Positions 1 through 8,288 of a stretch of 64,000 bases of DNA are shown piece after piece. Source of the stretch: JAFAGX01 sp035622175 (GTDB lineage: Bacteria; Acidobacteriota; Terriglobia; Terriglobales; Acidobacteriaceae); contig DASPVV010000138.1 of assembly GCA_035622175.1 (NCBI GenBank), positions 1 to 64,000 of the forward strand, read 5' to 3'. Made by a program: the position numbers and the translations under genes. The notes beneath the pieces are model-generated. The model had not been told where the DNA came from, searched no databases, and saw only the letters and a list, made by a program, of their open reading frames with translations. Each line of letters opens with the position of its first letter. Within the stretch, counting starts at the first letter, position 1.

Positions 1-1458
1 TCAGCCCACGCTGCCTTCCAGGCTGACACTGAGGAGCTTCTGCGCTTCCACCGCAAACTCCATCGGCAGCTCACGAAAAACCTGTTTGCAGAAGCCATTG
101 ACGATCATCGAAACCGCGTCTTCGGTCTTGAGACCGCGCTGTTGCAAATAGAAGAGCTGATCCTCGCCAATCTTGGAAGTGGAGGCCTCATGTTCCATGC
201 GCGCCGTGGAGTTCTTCACCTCGATGTAGGGGAAGGTGTGCGCCCCACACTGATCGCCGATGAGCAGCGAGTCGCATTGCGTGTAGTTGCGTGCTCCGCT
301 CGCGCCTTTCAGGATCTTGACCATCCCCCGGTATGTGTTTTGCCCGTGTCCAGCGGAAATTCCTTTGGACACCACCGTGCTCGTCGTGTTCCGACCGAGG
401 TGGATCATCTTGGTCCCGGTGTCGGCCTGCTGATAGTTGTTGGTGAGGGCCACAGAATAGAATTCGCCGACCGAATTGTCTCCTTGCAAAATGCAGCTGG
501 GATACTTCCAGGTGATCGCAGAACCGGTCTCCACCTGGGTCCAAGAAATCTTCGAATTCACGCCCTGACACTTGCCGCGCTTGGTGACGAAGTTATAGAT
601 GCCGCCCCGTCCCTGTTTGTCCCCCGGGTACCAGTTCTGCACGGTGGAGTACTTGATCTGAGCATGGTCGAGCGCCACCAGCTCTACCACGGCCGCATGC
701 AGCTGATTGCTGTCTCGAATCGGCGCCGTACAGCCTTCGAGGTAACTGACATAGGCGCCCTCGTCGGCGACGATCAGAGTGCGCTCGAATTGACCGGTTT
801 CGGCCGCATTGATTCGAAAATAGGTGGATAGCTCGAGCGGGCAGCGCACCCCCTTGGGCAGGTACACGAAGGAGCCGTCGGAGAAGACGGCGGCGTTCAA
901 AGTGGCGAAGAAATTGTCGGTGTAAGGCACCACCGAACCCAGATACTTCTCGACCAGGGCCGGATGCTTCTCGACCGCTTCGGAGAAGGAGCAGAAGATG
1001 ACTCCCAGTTCGGCCAGCTTTTCCTTGAAGGTGGTGGCCACCGAAACGCTATCAAAGACCGCGTCCACGGCGACGCCCGCCAGGCGCTTCTGCTCTTCCA
1101 AAGGGATCCCCAGCCGTTCGTAGGTGCGGAGAATCTCCGGGTCCAGCTCATCCAGGCTCTGCAAGCCGGGCTTCTGTTTGGGGGCGGAATAGTAGACGAT
1201 GTCTTGGTAGTCAATCGGGCCGTACTTGACATTCGCCCACTTCGGCTCGGCATCGGATTTCTCCAGTCGGGCCCAATGGCGATAGGCTCGCAGCCGCCAC
1301 TCGAGCATAAAGGCGGGTTCGCGCTTTTTGGCGGAGATCAGACGGATGATCTCTTCGTTGAGCCCCTTGGGGATTCGTTCTTCTTCCACTTCCGTGATGA
1401 AGCCCCACTTGTAATCGCGCTCGGCAAGATCGCGAATGGTATTGACATTAGTGCTCAT
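1..1458 (-). CDS. sufB: Fe-S cluster assembly scaffold SufB
   Basis: This is the 485-residue SufB subunit of the SufBCD scaffold, which assembles Fe-S clusters in the cytosol. The family length and the conserved C-terminal half are present. The QCD motif places Cys395 at the position of the essential E. coli Cys405, and EHE (residues 422-424) supplies the His/Glu pair implicated in cluster formation. The reading frame is open further upstream, but the start at 1458 is chosen because GGGGAGA lies five bases before the ATG and because this ATG overlaps the stop of the preceding Rrf2 gene (ATGA). The overlap indicates translational coupling. The TGA stop is the first three bases of the window, so sufC/sufD/sufS would be expected just outside. 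Confidence 0.97.
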   Translation of the reverse strand: MSTNVNTIRDLAERDYKWGFITEVEEERIPKGLNEEIIRLISAKKREPAFMLEWRLRAYRHWARLEKSDAEPKWANVKYGPIDYQDIVYYSAPKQKPGLQSLDELDPEILRTYERLGIPLEEQKRLAGVAVDAVFDSVSVATTFKEKLAELGVIFCSFSEAVEKHPALVEKYLGSVVPYTDNFFATLNAAVFSDGSFVYLPKGVRCPLELSTYFRINAAETGQFERTLIVADEGAYVSYLEGCTAPIRDSNQLHAAVVELVALDHAQIKYSTVQNWYPGDKQGRGGIYNFVTKRGKCQGVNSKISWTQVETGSAITWKYPSCILQGDNSVGEFYSVALTNNYQQADTGTKMIHLGRNTTSTVVSKGISAGHGQNTYRGMVKILKGASGARNYTQCDSLLIGDQCGAHTFPYIEVKNSTARMEHEASTSKIGEDQLFYLQQRGLKTEDAVSMIVNGFCKQVFRELPMEFAVEAQKLLSVSLEGSVG

Positions 1459-1937
1459 TGCATTCTCCCCGATGTCACACTCACGGTCGGCACCAGATTT
1501 CCCCGCCGGTCTCGAATGGCGATCAGCCTCAGCGGCCGAATCAAATCGAAAAGGGTTACCTTTTCCAGTGCCCCGCGCAGTACTTGGCTGATGATTCTCT
1601 GATTGTTCTTGATGGGACAGGAGGGCTCCAGGTCGCAGAGTCCTTGAATCTCGCTGCTGCATTCGGTGAAGGCGAGCGGCCCTTCGAGCGCGGAAATGAT
1701 CTCAGCGAGCGAGATCAGATGCGGTTCCCGGGCCAAACTGTACCCCCCCTTGATGCCGCGATGCGAAGCCAGCAGCCCGCCTCGGAGCAGTCGCTTCAAG
1801 AGCTTGCTGACCGTAGGCAGCGGCAGATGGCATTCGACCGCCAGATCGCGGGCGGTGTGCAGCTCGGTCAGCGGCGGGCGCGCCATTTGACTCATCAACA
1901 CCAGTCCGTAGTCGGTTAATTTGCCCAAACGAATCAT
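1455..1937 (-). CDS. Rrf2-family Fe-S-sensing repressor of the suf operon
   Basis: This 160-residue protein is a winged-helix Rrf2 regulator of the IscR/SufR type. The N-terminal helix-turn-helix covers roughly residues 7-65, including LTDYGL and the wing GIKGGYSLAR. Three cysteines, Cys93, Cys101 and Cys107 (C-x7-C-x5-C), sit where IscR-like proteins bind a cluster. It overlaps sufB by four bases, so the two are cotranscribed. An autoregulatory role is inferred: a perfect 5-5-5 inverted repeat sits at the predicted transcription start of its own promoter. The exact subfamily (IscR, SufR or CymR-like) cannot be fixed from sequence reading alone. Confidence 0.9.
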   Translation of the reverse strand: MIRLGKLTDYGLVLMSQMARPPLTELHTARDLAVECHLPLPTVSKLLKRLLRGGLLASHRGIKGGYSLAREPHLISLAEIISALEGPLAFTECSSEIQGLCDLEPSCPIKNNQRIISQVLRGALEKVTLFDLIRPLRLIAIRDRRGNLVPTVSVTSGRMQ

Positions 1938-1983
1938 CTTCTAAGTTCTTCCCCAAGCGCTACTTCCTAACCTTCCGAAAACG

Positions 1984-1998
1984 GTACTAAATCAGTAC
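1984..1998. promoter_or_regulatory. Palindromic operator candidate for the Rrf2 regulator
   Basis: GTACT-AAATC-AGTAC is a perfect inverted repeat centred at 1991, about six bases downstream of the leftward -10 box (2005-2010). It therefore covers the predicted transcription start of the Rrf2-sufB operon, a classic repressor position. Assignment to the Rrf2 protein is inferred from position and symmetry. Confidence 0.6.
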
Positions 1999-2004
1999 AC
2001 TTTC

Positions 2005-2034
2005 ATTATACGGGCTGGGGGCGCCAGCCGACAA
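2005..2034 (-). promoter_or_regulatory. Promoter of the Rrf2-sufB operon
   Basis: Read on the minus strand, TTGTCG (2034-2029) and a consensus TATAAT (2010-2005) are separated by 18 bases, as for a housekeeping sigma factor. The spacer contains a second inverted repeat, GGCTGG-N5-CCAGCC (2013-2029). Confidence 0.65.
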
Positions 2035-2286
2035 GGGGAGGGGTTGCGTTCCCTGCGGGGGCCGGAGGGGAGGACCGCGCCAGCGCTGGCTCGGCATGCC
2101 TTCGCGCAACGATCATCGCGGAGTGAGCGCCGAAGCGTGAATCTCTGTCGGGCGCTTTCCGATTGGCTTCGGATCTGGCCCTACGGAAGTTAAGAGCGTC
2201 GATTCCAGCCGCCGAGTTGATTCGTTGTGGGGTGGTCGCGACGCCCAACTTCTGCTGCTGATGCCCATTTTGCACAGCCCGGTCTG

Positions 2287-2314
2287 TTGCAATCCGCAAG
2301 ATTTTGACTAGAAT
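2287..2314 (+). promoter_or_regulatory. Promoter candidate for the CpaE-like gene
   Basis: TTGCAA (2287-2292), a 16-base spacer and TAGAAT (2309-2314) resemble a housekeeping promoter reading toward the gene at 2463. The implied untranslated leader is about 140 bases. Confidence 0.45.
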
Positions 2315-2462
2315 ACACAGTAACCTGCGGACGCTCCCCCGAGTTTGGTCCCTTGGCCACTACGTCCTTTTTTTGCTGAAAGTGGGAAGCCTGGCCGGAA
2401 CGTTTTTCCTTGCGGCAAGCAGTTACAAAGGTCACTTGGCGTAAGGGCAAACTCTTCATAAC

Positions 2463-3728
2463 ATGCAGTTACACAATCTTGAGGCTCGGTCCATGCATGG
2501 CATAGCGGTTACGGTTCTGGCGGAGGACAAGGAACGGCTCTCGGTTCTCCAGCAACGGCTGGAGACCACCCAGATCGGACGCAATGTTTTCGGTCATGTC
2601 GGGTTCCCCGGCGGTCAAACCGACCCGGTTCTCCGTCAGATCCAAGACCTGGGGGCGGAAGTCGTCATCGTCGACATCGATCCCCAGAATACGGAGCGCG
2701 CCTTCCGGGCGATCGAACTGATTCGAGCGAATACCAACGAAATCGCAATTTTTGCAGTGGGTCCGCACCAACCGGAGACCATCGTCTCGGCGATGCGCGC
2801 AGGGGCGGGCGAGTATATCGAGCGAAATGCGTCCATGGAGAGGCTGCTCGAGGCATTCGCGCACTTTACCGCTTCGCGCAGTAAAGCTCGAACCTCCTCC
2901 GGGCGCGCGCGCGTATTTACGGTGGTGAATTCCAAAGGTGGATCGGGAGCCACCACCGTGGCGGTCAACACGGCCATCGCCCTGCAGGACCGGCACGCCG
3001 GGGTGCTGCTGGTAGACTTCGCGACCCTGGGGCATGCCGCCTTGCACATGAACGTCCGGCCTGCGTTTGGGATTGCGGACGCGCTGCAGAATCTGCACCG
3101 CATGGATACCGCGCTGCTGCAGGGGCTCATGACCTCTTGCAAGAACGGCTTGCAGATGTTGGCGGGCCCGCAGCAGCCTCAACTGGTCTCCCCCAGCGTG
3201 GCGGAGCTGGCGCGCCTGTTCGACCTTCTGGTTGCACACTTCCGTTACGTGGTGGTGGACTGCTCGAACCGGGTGGACGAAACCGCGCGGGTGCTGAGTG
3301 ATCTGTCGAACGCTGTCTTATTGGTCGCTCAGGCCGATGTGGTCTCACTGTGGAGCGCCGGGCGCATGCGGAACTTTTTCGAGGAGGGCACGGGCCGAGC
3401 GCGGGTTCGTTTGGTGCTGAACCGCTACAAGAAGATTCCCGGTTTTAGTGATGCGGACGTGGAAACCGCGACCAATTGCAAGATCCTTTGGAAGATTCCG
3501 AACAACCACCAAGCGGTTGCCCCGGCCATCGACAAAGGCGCCCCGGTGGCATTCCAGGACGGTTTGGATGTCGGACGTTCCTTCCGTGGCCTAGCGGGGC
3601 TGTTGGCGGAGGCTGTTCCTACGGCGGACGGGTCTCTCGATCTTTCCTACCAGCCGGAAAAACTCCAGGACGCCAAGAAGACGACGCGAAGCCTGCTGAT
3701 TTCCCCGGTGCGGGCCGGGGGGCAGTAA
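2463..3728 (+). CDS. CpaE/TadZ-like MinD-family ATPase with receiver-like N-domain
   Basis: The 421-residue protein has two parts. Residues 12-135 form a response-regulator-like fold (AEVVIVDIDP, MRAGAGEYIE). Residues 150-385 form a ParA/MinD ATPase with the deviant Walker A KGGSGATT at 158-165. This architecture is that of CpaE/TadZ, which positions type IV-like (Flp/Tad) pilus machinery at the inner face of the membrane. No other tad gene is in the window, so the cellular role is uncertain and regulation of another polar complex is possible. The gene stands alone, convergent with the cyclase-like gene. ATG 2463 has no clear ribosome site; ATG 2493 (MHGIAV) lies seven bases after GAGG and is a good alternative start. 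Confidence 0.8.
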   Translation: MQLHNLEARSMHGIAVTVLAEDKERLSVLQQRLETTQIGRNVFGHVGFPGGQTDPVLRQIQDLGAEVVIVDIDPQNTERAFRAIELIRANTNEIAIFAVGPHQPETIVSAMRAGAGEYIERNASMERLLEAFAHFTASRSKARTSSGRARVFTVVNSKGGSGATTVAVNTAIALQDRHAGVLLVDFATLGHAALHMNVRPAFGIADALQNLHRMDTALLQGLMTSCKNGLQMLAGPQQPQLVSPSVAELARLFDLLVAHFRYVVVDCSNRVDETARVLSDLSNAVLLVAQADVVSLWSAGRMRNFFEEGTGRARVRLVLNRYKKIPGFSDADVETATNCKILWKIPNNHQAVAPAIDKGAPVAFQDGLDVGRSFRGLAGLLAEAVPTADGSLDLSYQPEKLQDAKKTTRSLLISPVRAGGQ

Positions 3729-3794
3729 AGCCGGTTCGTAGCTTTCAAACAATTCCTCTCCGTGGGGCAGCCGATTGGGTCGCGCGTGGTTGCG

Positions 3795-6011
3795 CTATTT
3801 GCCGGCGGCCGCTCTTGCTTCCAGGTGGGCGTAAATGGTGGGATCGGTGCAGACTTCGTAATACCAGTGGTCGGTCCAGCTCTGAAGCGAGAAGTTGCGG
3901 GCGTCGACCAGCGGCACTCGGCTGGCGCGCACCACGATTTTGCGGAAAATATCGTTGCCGATCGAGACCAGGCCACTCCAGGATCGGTATTGCTCCTCCG
4001 CCTTCGGCCCGGGAAGATTCAAGCTGCAAGGTTCCAGCGAGATTTCCTGCTGCAGCTTATGGAAGGCTGCCTCACTCATACGAATGCCATTCACGTTGTA
4101 TTTGAGAGTGAAGTCTTCCGGGCTGTTTTCCATTTCCGCGTCACTGATCGTTTGGAATGCATAAACGTGAAAGGGGGTCGACGATCCCTCGATGGTTTTC
4201 CGCAAACGCTTGCTGCAGGATGAAAGTCGGTCACTTTCGTTGAGGGCGTCGGAGATCATGATTCGTTCCTCGCCGTCCATGAGGTACATCGGCGGCGAAT
4301 CTTGGTAGCTAATGCCAATTCCCAACTCCAAGCTTGGCAACCCGGAGCGCTGCAACAGCTGGTTATATCCGCGCACGATTTCGACGATCTCCCGGGCCAG
4401 GACGGCGGCGCGACCGACGCCCATTCCCGGCTCGCCTTCGCGTTCGAGCAGGGCCAGGATGATTGCGTCTCCTTCCAAAAAAACCTTGGAGGCGCCGTAC
4501 TTCGCCAAGAGCTTGTTGACCGGATCGTAAAAATTCAAGCTGAAGTAAGAGGCTGGGTTCATGTCGCGGTCCAGAAGAGAGCGGGTCAGGCGGGAGGAGT
4601 CGCGCACATCGGCTTTGATGATCACGTGATGGAGGACCTTGTCTCCGCCCGAAGTTTGTTCTTCCGGGAGCAGGAACTCGTAGAGGGTCCCGTTCATGGC
4701 CGAGAGCTGCTGCGTTTTCTCGTTCGTGACCAACTGGATGCTATCGAGGGCCCCGTTGAGCGCCTCCAGTTGCCGCCGGGCCCGATGATAGCGCAAGAAG
4801 TCGCGCAGGAAACGGGAGGCGATCTTGGCCCGCTCCGCTCCGCGGTAGCTGGCCACTCGATCAATCACGGTGTGCAGGCTGGCCGGCGTTAATTTGCCGT
4901 GTTCGGCGATAAGCTTTTCCACCCGCGCGCGTTCTTCGCGTGAGGTGAGAGCGTGTTTGAGCTGTGCGGCATTGATGCGGGGCGAGTATTCGGCAAGCAG
5001 CGGGGCCACCTCGTAGGATGCCACCACATGTTCCATGACCCGTTCGCGCTCGAGTAGGCTCACCCAATTCGCCAAGCGCGACTTTTGGGACCGGCCTTCC
5101 GGGGTCGAATCGTCCGGCGCGCCGGCGCCGACCAGCGCTTCCGCGTTTTCCGGTACGTTGAACCAGCCGTCGAAGTCACTGGGAGTATCATTGCCCCCCG
5201 GAAGCTTGATCGATGCGAGGAATTCGCAGGCCAGTTTACGCATATTTGCGAAACGGTCGGGGTCGCTTTCAAAATTGCCCAGCATGACGAAATGCTCGGC
5301 GTTGAGGTGGGCATCATTGCCATCTTCGGTAAACATCAGCGGATTGAGGAACAACTTGTAGGGTTCATCTCCGCCAGTTCCGAATAGCGAGCGTCGCCTG
5401 CGGGCTACGGTATCCGTCTCCGCGTCCCGCAGGGTGCGAATCAGTTCTCCGCCCGTCTTGCGCAGGATGGTTTTCTTCCCCACCTGCAGCGCGGCCACGC
5501 GTTCCCTATACTCGTAGGCTTTTTGATGGCGGAAGCCCTCATACCCTTTGACTGCCATGCGACAGCGTTCGAGGACTTGGGCGAACTGCGCGCTGAGCTC
5601 GACGCGCAAGAACTTGATAATGGCGGCTCTCCCCAGCAGATCGAGGACCGGGTTTTCCTCTGCTTTGGCGCGATTCAGCACGGCGACGTGCAGTTGGGTG
5701 AAGAGGGATTTCAGATCCGACGGCTCGGCCTGAGATTTGACATTGGCTTTGGGTTGGATGAACTGATTGCGCGCCTTTTCGGGCTCAACCGCCGCTAGCG
5801 CCGCCTCCAGGTCGCCGTGGCGAATCAGTAAGCGGGTGATGTGCCGCCTGGCTTGTTCCACAAACTTAGGGCTGAGGTGAACATCGTGGCGCAGATTGTC
5901 CACACCCACCTGAAGACCTTGGAGCGGTAAGGACGGGACGTAGGAGACCAGAACCGGAGGGACTGCCTCTTCGACCGTCTGACCGAGTTTGAGGATGGGG
6001 ATCCGTAGCAT
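3795..6011 (-). CDS. Large protein with divergent class III nucleotidyl cyclase domain
   Basis: This 738-residue protein of unknown function lacks a signal peptide or obvious membrane segment. Residues 1-440 are mostly helical and charged and match no family I recognise. Residues 462-620 read as a class III cyclase catalytic domain. KADVRDSS gives Asp468 and LEGDAI gives Asp515, the two metal-binding aspartates at family-like spacing. GIGI (564-567) follows, then NESDR gives Asn591-x3-Arg595, the transition-state pair. The substrate-selecting Lys normally just before the second Asp is not evident, so the nucleotide product cannot be predicted. A C-terminal extension of about 120 residues follows. 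The domain call rests on motif spacing. The protein may be active or may be a sensory pseudo-enzyme. Confidence 0.65.
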   Translation of the reverse strand: MLRIPILKLGQTVEEAVPPVLVSYVPSLPLQGLQVGVDNLRHDVHLSPKFVEQARRHITRLLIRHGDLEAALAAVEPEKARNQFIQPKANVKSQAEPSDLKSLFTQLHVAVLNRAKAEENPVLDLLGRAAIIKFLRVELSAQFAQVLERCRMAVKGYEGFRHQKAYEYRERVAALQVGKKTILRKTGGELIRTLRDAETDTVARRRRSLFGTGGDEPYKLFLNPLMFTEDGNDAHLNAEHFVMLGNFESDPDRFANMRKLACEFLASIKLPGGNDTPSDFDGWFNVPENAEALVGAGAPDDSTPEGRSQKSRLANWVSLLERERVMEHVVASYEVAPLLAEYSPRINAAQLKHALTSREERARVEKLIAEHGKLTPASLHTVIDRVASYRGAERAKIASRFLRDFLRYHRARRQLEALNGALDSIQLVTNEKTQQLSAMNGTLYEFLLPEEQTSGGDKVLHHVIIKADVRDSSRLTRSLLDRDMNPASYFSLNFYDPVNKLLAKYGASKVFLEGDAIILALLEREGEPGMGVGRAAVLAREIVEIVRGYNQLLQRSGLPSLELGIGISYQDSPPMYLMDGEERIMISDALNESDRLSSCSKRLRKTIEGSSTPFHVYAFQTISDAEMENSPEDFTLKYNVNGIRMSEAAFHKLQQEISLEPCSLNLPGPKAEEQYRSWSGLVSIGNDIFRKIVVRASRVPLVDARNFSLQSWTDHWYYEVCTDPTIYAHLEARAAAGK

Positions 6012-6020
6012 GGGTGTCGG

Positions 6021-6164
6021 TTATGGCCTTGCCGCCTGACTGGCCAAGCTTGCGCGAATGGGGGGGACGACGGGGGTTGGCTCAGCCTTGGCTCCGCTCA
6101 AGCTCGGCGCGGGCATCGCCAGCGCAGGCAATGCCTTCTTATCTTGGCGGGGATTCTCATGCAT
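6021..6164 (-). CDS. Possible small upstream ORF (47 residues)
   Basis: A short frame starts with ATG five bases after GAGG and stops nine bases before the ATG of the cyclase-like gene, which itself lacks a strong ribosome site. The product is rich in Ala and Pro, with no recognisable domain. The arrangement would suit translational coupling. The frame also stays open farther upstream, to 6335, without a better start. It may be only the 5' leader of the larger gene. Confidence 0.25.
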   Translation of the reverse strand: MHENPRQDKKALPALAMPAPSLSGAKAEPTPVVPPIRASLASQAARP

Positions 6165-6669
6165 CTCCGCCTCAGACCGCAGTTCAACCTCGGACCACGA
6201 CGGGGGCGCACAAATCGAGCGTTGGTTGAGCATGCAAGTCTCGGTATCTCCCAGCTTGGCGAACGTGTGCTTCTGTGCCGGAGCGTAGCACGGGCCTGTC
6301 GCTCGGCCAATGTTACGTAAGTGATCTCCTCGCAAGTACTTTCTTGCGAAGGTCGCAACCTCGGTTCCCCCCGGCGCGAAAGCAGCACGTTCTGGGGGGG
6401 GAACGCCTTCGGTCCCGCCTCCGACCCACGGGCGGCCAATCAGATCTTGAGGAGCCTACCCTTCGGGTCGAAGGGCCCCACCGCCACCCGGCCGATCCAC
6501 AGCCGAAGGTTATCGGTAGGAATGCCCAATCTTTGTCCCGGCTCGGAGCCTAGACATCGGTTCCACGGGGCATGGCGGCGGGCCAACTTGGCACATCATC
6601 CAGGGTGAAGTCTGGGCTGGCCCGCGCGCGCTCTCGGCCAGCGGGACGGTTGACCGCGTGGTGCCTAGG
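6165..6669. other. Non-coding stretch with clustered inverted repeats
   Basis: About 500 bases lie between the cyclase-like gene and the creatininase gene with no convincing coding frame; those present have arginine-rich, low-complexity translations typical of shadows. The middle part is unusually rich in inverted repeats (see 6331-6516). No tRNA, RNase P, tmRNA or SRP RNA signature was recognised. Confidence 0.4.
6331..6516. repeat. Cluster of nested hairpins, possible structured RNA
   Basis: Several perfect inverted repeats follow one another. They are CGCAAG/CTTGCG (6331-6336 and 6343-6348), GTTCCCCCC/GGGGGGAAC (6364-6372 and 6396-6404), an enclosing CGAAGG/CCTTCG (6347-6352 and 6406-6411), CCCTTCG/CGAAGGG (6459-6465 and 6469-6475), and CCGAT/ATCGG (6492-6496 and 6512-6516). 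The repeated use of the CGAAGG/CCTTCG sequence is striking. Either strand could be transcribed. It is unlike any RNA family I can name. Confidence 0.4.
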
Positions 6670-7539
6670 TTAGGGCCTGGTATTCAGCGGATGCCTGGCC
6701 TTTTCGAAGAATTCGTTTTGCAGCGCAAGGCTCGTCTGATCGGCTTTGACCGCTCGAATCGCCTCGACGATCCTGTCTTCCCAAGAGCTCATTTCAAATT
6801 CGCCGAGCTCCTGGGTGGCGGCGCCTCCCTGGCCCGAGTAGTGGTAGGGGAAGCGGGCGTACCACCAGATCGCGGTATAGAGGTCCTCGGGCAGCCGGAG
6901 GCGCGCCTGGTCGGCTCCTGATTCCTGACTCGCCCGGTCCATGTGCACCAGATCGGGGCGGCTGACTAACATCTTCGCGGTTTCGGATTCTCCTGCATGC
7001 ATATCCGGCCCGGCAGTCTTCTTCGCCGGTCCGCCGGGCGGCGCACCGAGAACCGGCAGCACATAAACCACATAATCATGCAGTTTCTCGAGCTGGGTCT
7101 GAGCAAAGAAGGGGAGCAGGTTTTCATTGCCGCCGTGTCCGTTCACAATGATGATCTTCTTGCATCCGTTCCGTGCCATCTCGTCCGTGGTTTCCTGCAA
7201 TAGTTCCAGCTGCAGGTGCGAGCTGTAGGCCACGGTCCCCGGCTCGTGCTTGGCCTCAAAAATCTGGCCAAAGTAATACTCGGGAAACACCAGTGCATAT
7301 TCCCGTTGGGCCGCTCGCAGGGTGGCGTGGCGCACATCGAGCAGGTCCGTGCCGAGCGGCAAGTGGGGACCATGCTTTTCAAGAATTCCGAAGGGCAAAA
7401 GGCAGGTAGCTTTGGACTGCTCGATGGCGGTTCGAAAATCGTCGGCCGTGAGTTCTTCCCAGTGCACGGAGAGTTTCGAGGGAGCCTCCGCCATTCGTAT
7501 CCAAAGCAAAAGGAGGCATAAGCAACGAAGAGCGGTCAT
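6670..7539 (-). CDS. Secreted creatininase-family amidohydrolase
   Basis: The 289-residue protein begins with a hydrophobic export signal (about residues 1-19) and then shows the creatininase fold. The metal-binding signature EKHGPHLPLGTD falls around residue 53, the GHGGNE loop around 130 and the HAGESET motif around 185. Family members hydrolyse cyclic or linear amides such as creatinine, or act on formamide-type intermediates. The substrate here is unknown, because many acidobacterial paralogues exist and creatine metabolism is not otherwise encoded nearby. GGAGGAA precedes the ATG, and a TACAAT box lies at 7569-7564. The export signal is unusual for the biochemically characterised cytosolic creatininases. 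Confidence 0.85.
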   Translation of the reverse strand: MTALRCLCLLLLWIRMAEAPSKLSVHWEELTADDFRTAIEQSKATCLLPFGILEKHGPHLPLGTDLLDVRHATLRAAQREYALVFPEYYFGQIFEAKHEPGTVAYSSHLQLELLQETTDEMARNGCKKIIIVNGHGGNENLLPFFAQTQLEKLHDYVVYVLPVLGAPPGGPAKKTAGPDMHAGESETAKMLVSRPDLVHMDRASQESGADQARLRLPEDLYTAIWWYARFPYHYSGQGGAATQELGEFEMSSWEDRIVEAIRAVKADQTSLALQNEFFEKARHPLNTRP

Positions 7540-7727
7540 GGAATCGTTCCTCCGAGTTTGCGCATTGTAGCACCGCCGCGCCCAGCCTCATATTGCGGGG
7601 CATAGGGATGGAAGGTGCGATCGATGGAAGAAACCCACCAACCCGAATCGACGGTCGCAGGACTCCCTCGGTAAGAGCTACGACCTTCGGGGCCGGGGCT
7701 GTGAGGCGCGAAAAAACATTGATTAGT

Positions 7728-7753
7728 TTCCCCGGGCGTAGTCCCATGGGGAA
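7728..7753. repeat. Inverted repeat in the leader of the cupin gene
   Basis: TTCCCC (7728-7733) and GGGGAA (7748-7753) are separated by 14 bases and flanked on both sides by ATTAGT. The structure ends 33 bases before the cupin ATG and could be an operator or a leader hairpin. Confidence 0.3.
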
Positions 7754-7786
7754 TTAGTCACTGGATATTGGAGGAGCCTTTTTCCC

Positions 7787-8152
7787 ATGCCCACTCTCGT
7801 GAAACAACCCACTCGCATCCCCGCGTCGGGAAACAAGCCGAAGCTGATTGATGAGTACATTGGTCGAGTGAATACCCACACGGCCGGGGTCAGCGTCGCC
7901 CACATGCGCAGCCCGCAGGGCTGGGAAGAGCCGGGCCAGAACCCTGAATTCGACGAATTCACGGTTGTGATCAAGGGCGTACTGCGAGTGCGACACCAGG
8001 GCGGAACCATCGATGTTGCTGCCGGGCAGGCCGTCATCGCCCATCGGGGGGAATGGATTCAATACTCCACTCCGATCGAAGGCGGTGCGGAATACATTGC
8101 AGTTTGCCTTCCGGCGTTCTCCATGGATACGGTTCACCGCGACGAGCCGTGA
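7787..8152 (+). CDS. Single-domain cupin protein
   Basis: This 121-residue protein is one small beta-barrel cupin. The segment around residues 48-75 (EFDEFTVVIKG) matches the first cupin motif, and the AGQAVIAHRGEWIQY segment around residues 84-98 matches the second. The His of the first metal-binding motif is largely replaced, so catalysis is uncertain and ligand binding is equally possible. GGAGGAG lies about ten bases upstream of the ATG. The gene is isolated between the divergently oriented creatininase gene and the end of hpf, and its pathway is unknown. Confidence 0.8.
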   Translation: MPTLVKQPTRIPASGNKPKLIDEYIGRVNTHTAGVSVAHMRSPQGWEEPGQNPEFDEFTVVIKGVLRVRHQGGTIDVAAGQAVIAHRGEWIQYSTPIEGGAEYIAVCLPAFSMDTVHRDEP

Positions 8153-8288
8153 GGAGGAGGAAGGCGGCGATTCTTTAGCGGCAAGGAGTTGTCTTCACCC
8201 TGGCAGCGACGATCGGGCCGAGACCTCGTCTCGGTAGCTCGGAGCAAAGGCCCTGACTCCCCATCCTTAACTGTGAGTTCTGTCCCGA

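Larger units (their letters stand above)
1999..2462. other. Intergenic region with divergent promoters
   Basis: No convincing gene is present in this stretch. It holds the leftward Rrf2-sufB promoter at its left end and a rightward promoter near 2287-2314. A 12-base palindrome (GCCAGCGCTGGC, 2079-2090) and a weak TCCGA/TCGGA repeat near 2160 are the only other structures seen. The remaining sequence shows no tRNA or riboswitch motif. Confidence 0.5.

Noticed and set aside
6098..6439. Leftward 113-codon frame in the gap before the cyclase-like gene
   Set aside because: Arginine-rich low-complexity translation, no ribosome site, and it runs through the inverted-repeat cluster.
6588..6600. TTGGCAC, resembling a sigma-54 -24 element
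   Set aside because: There is no GC at the proper distance for the -12 element (TTGC expected; CCAG found).
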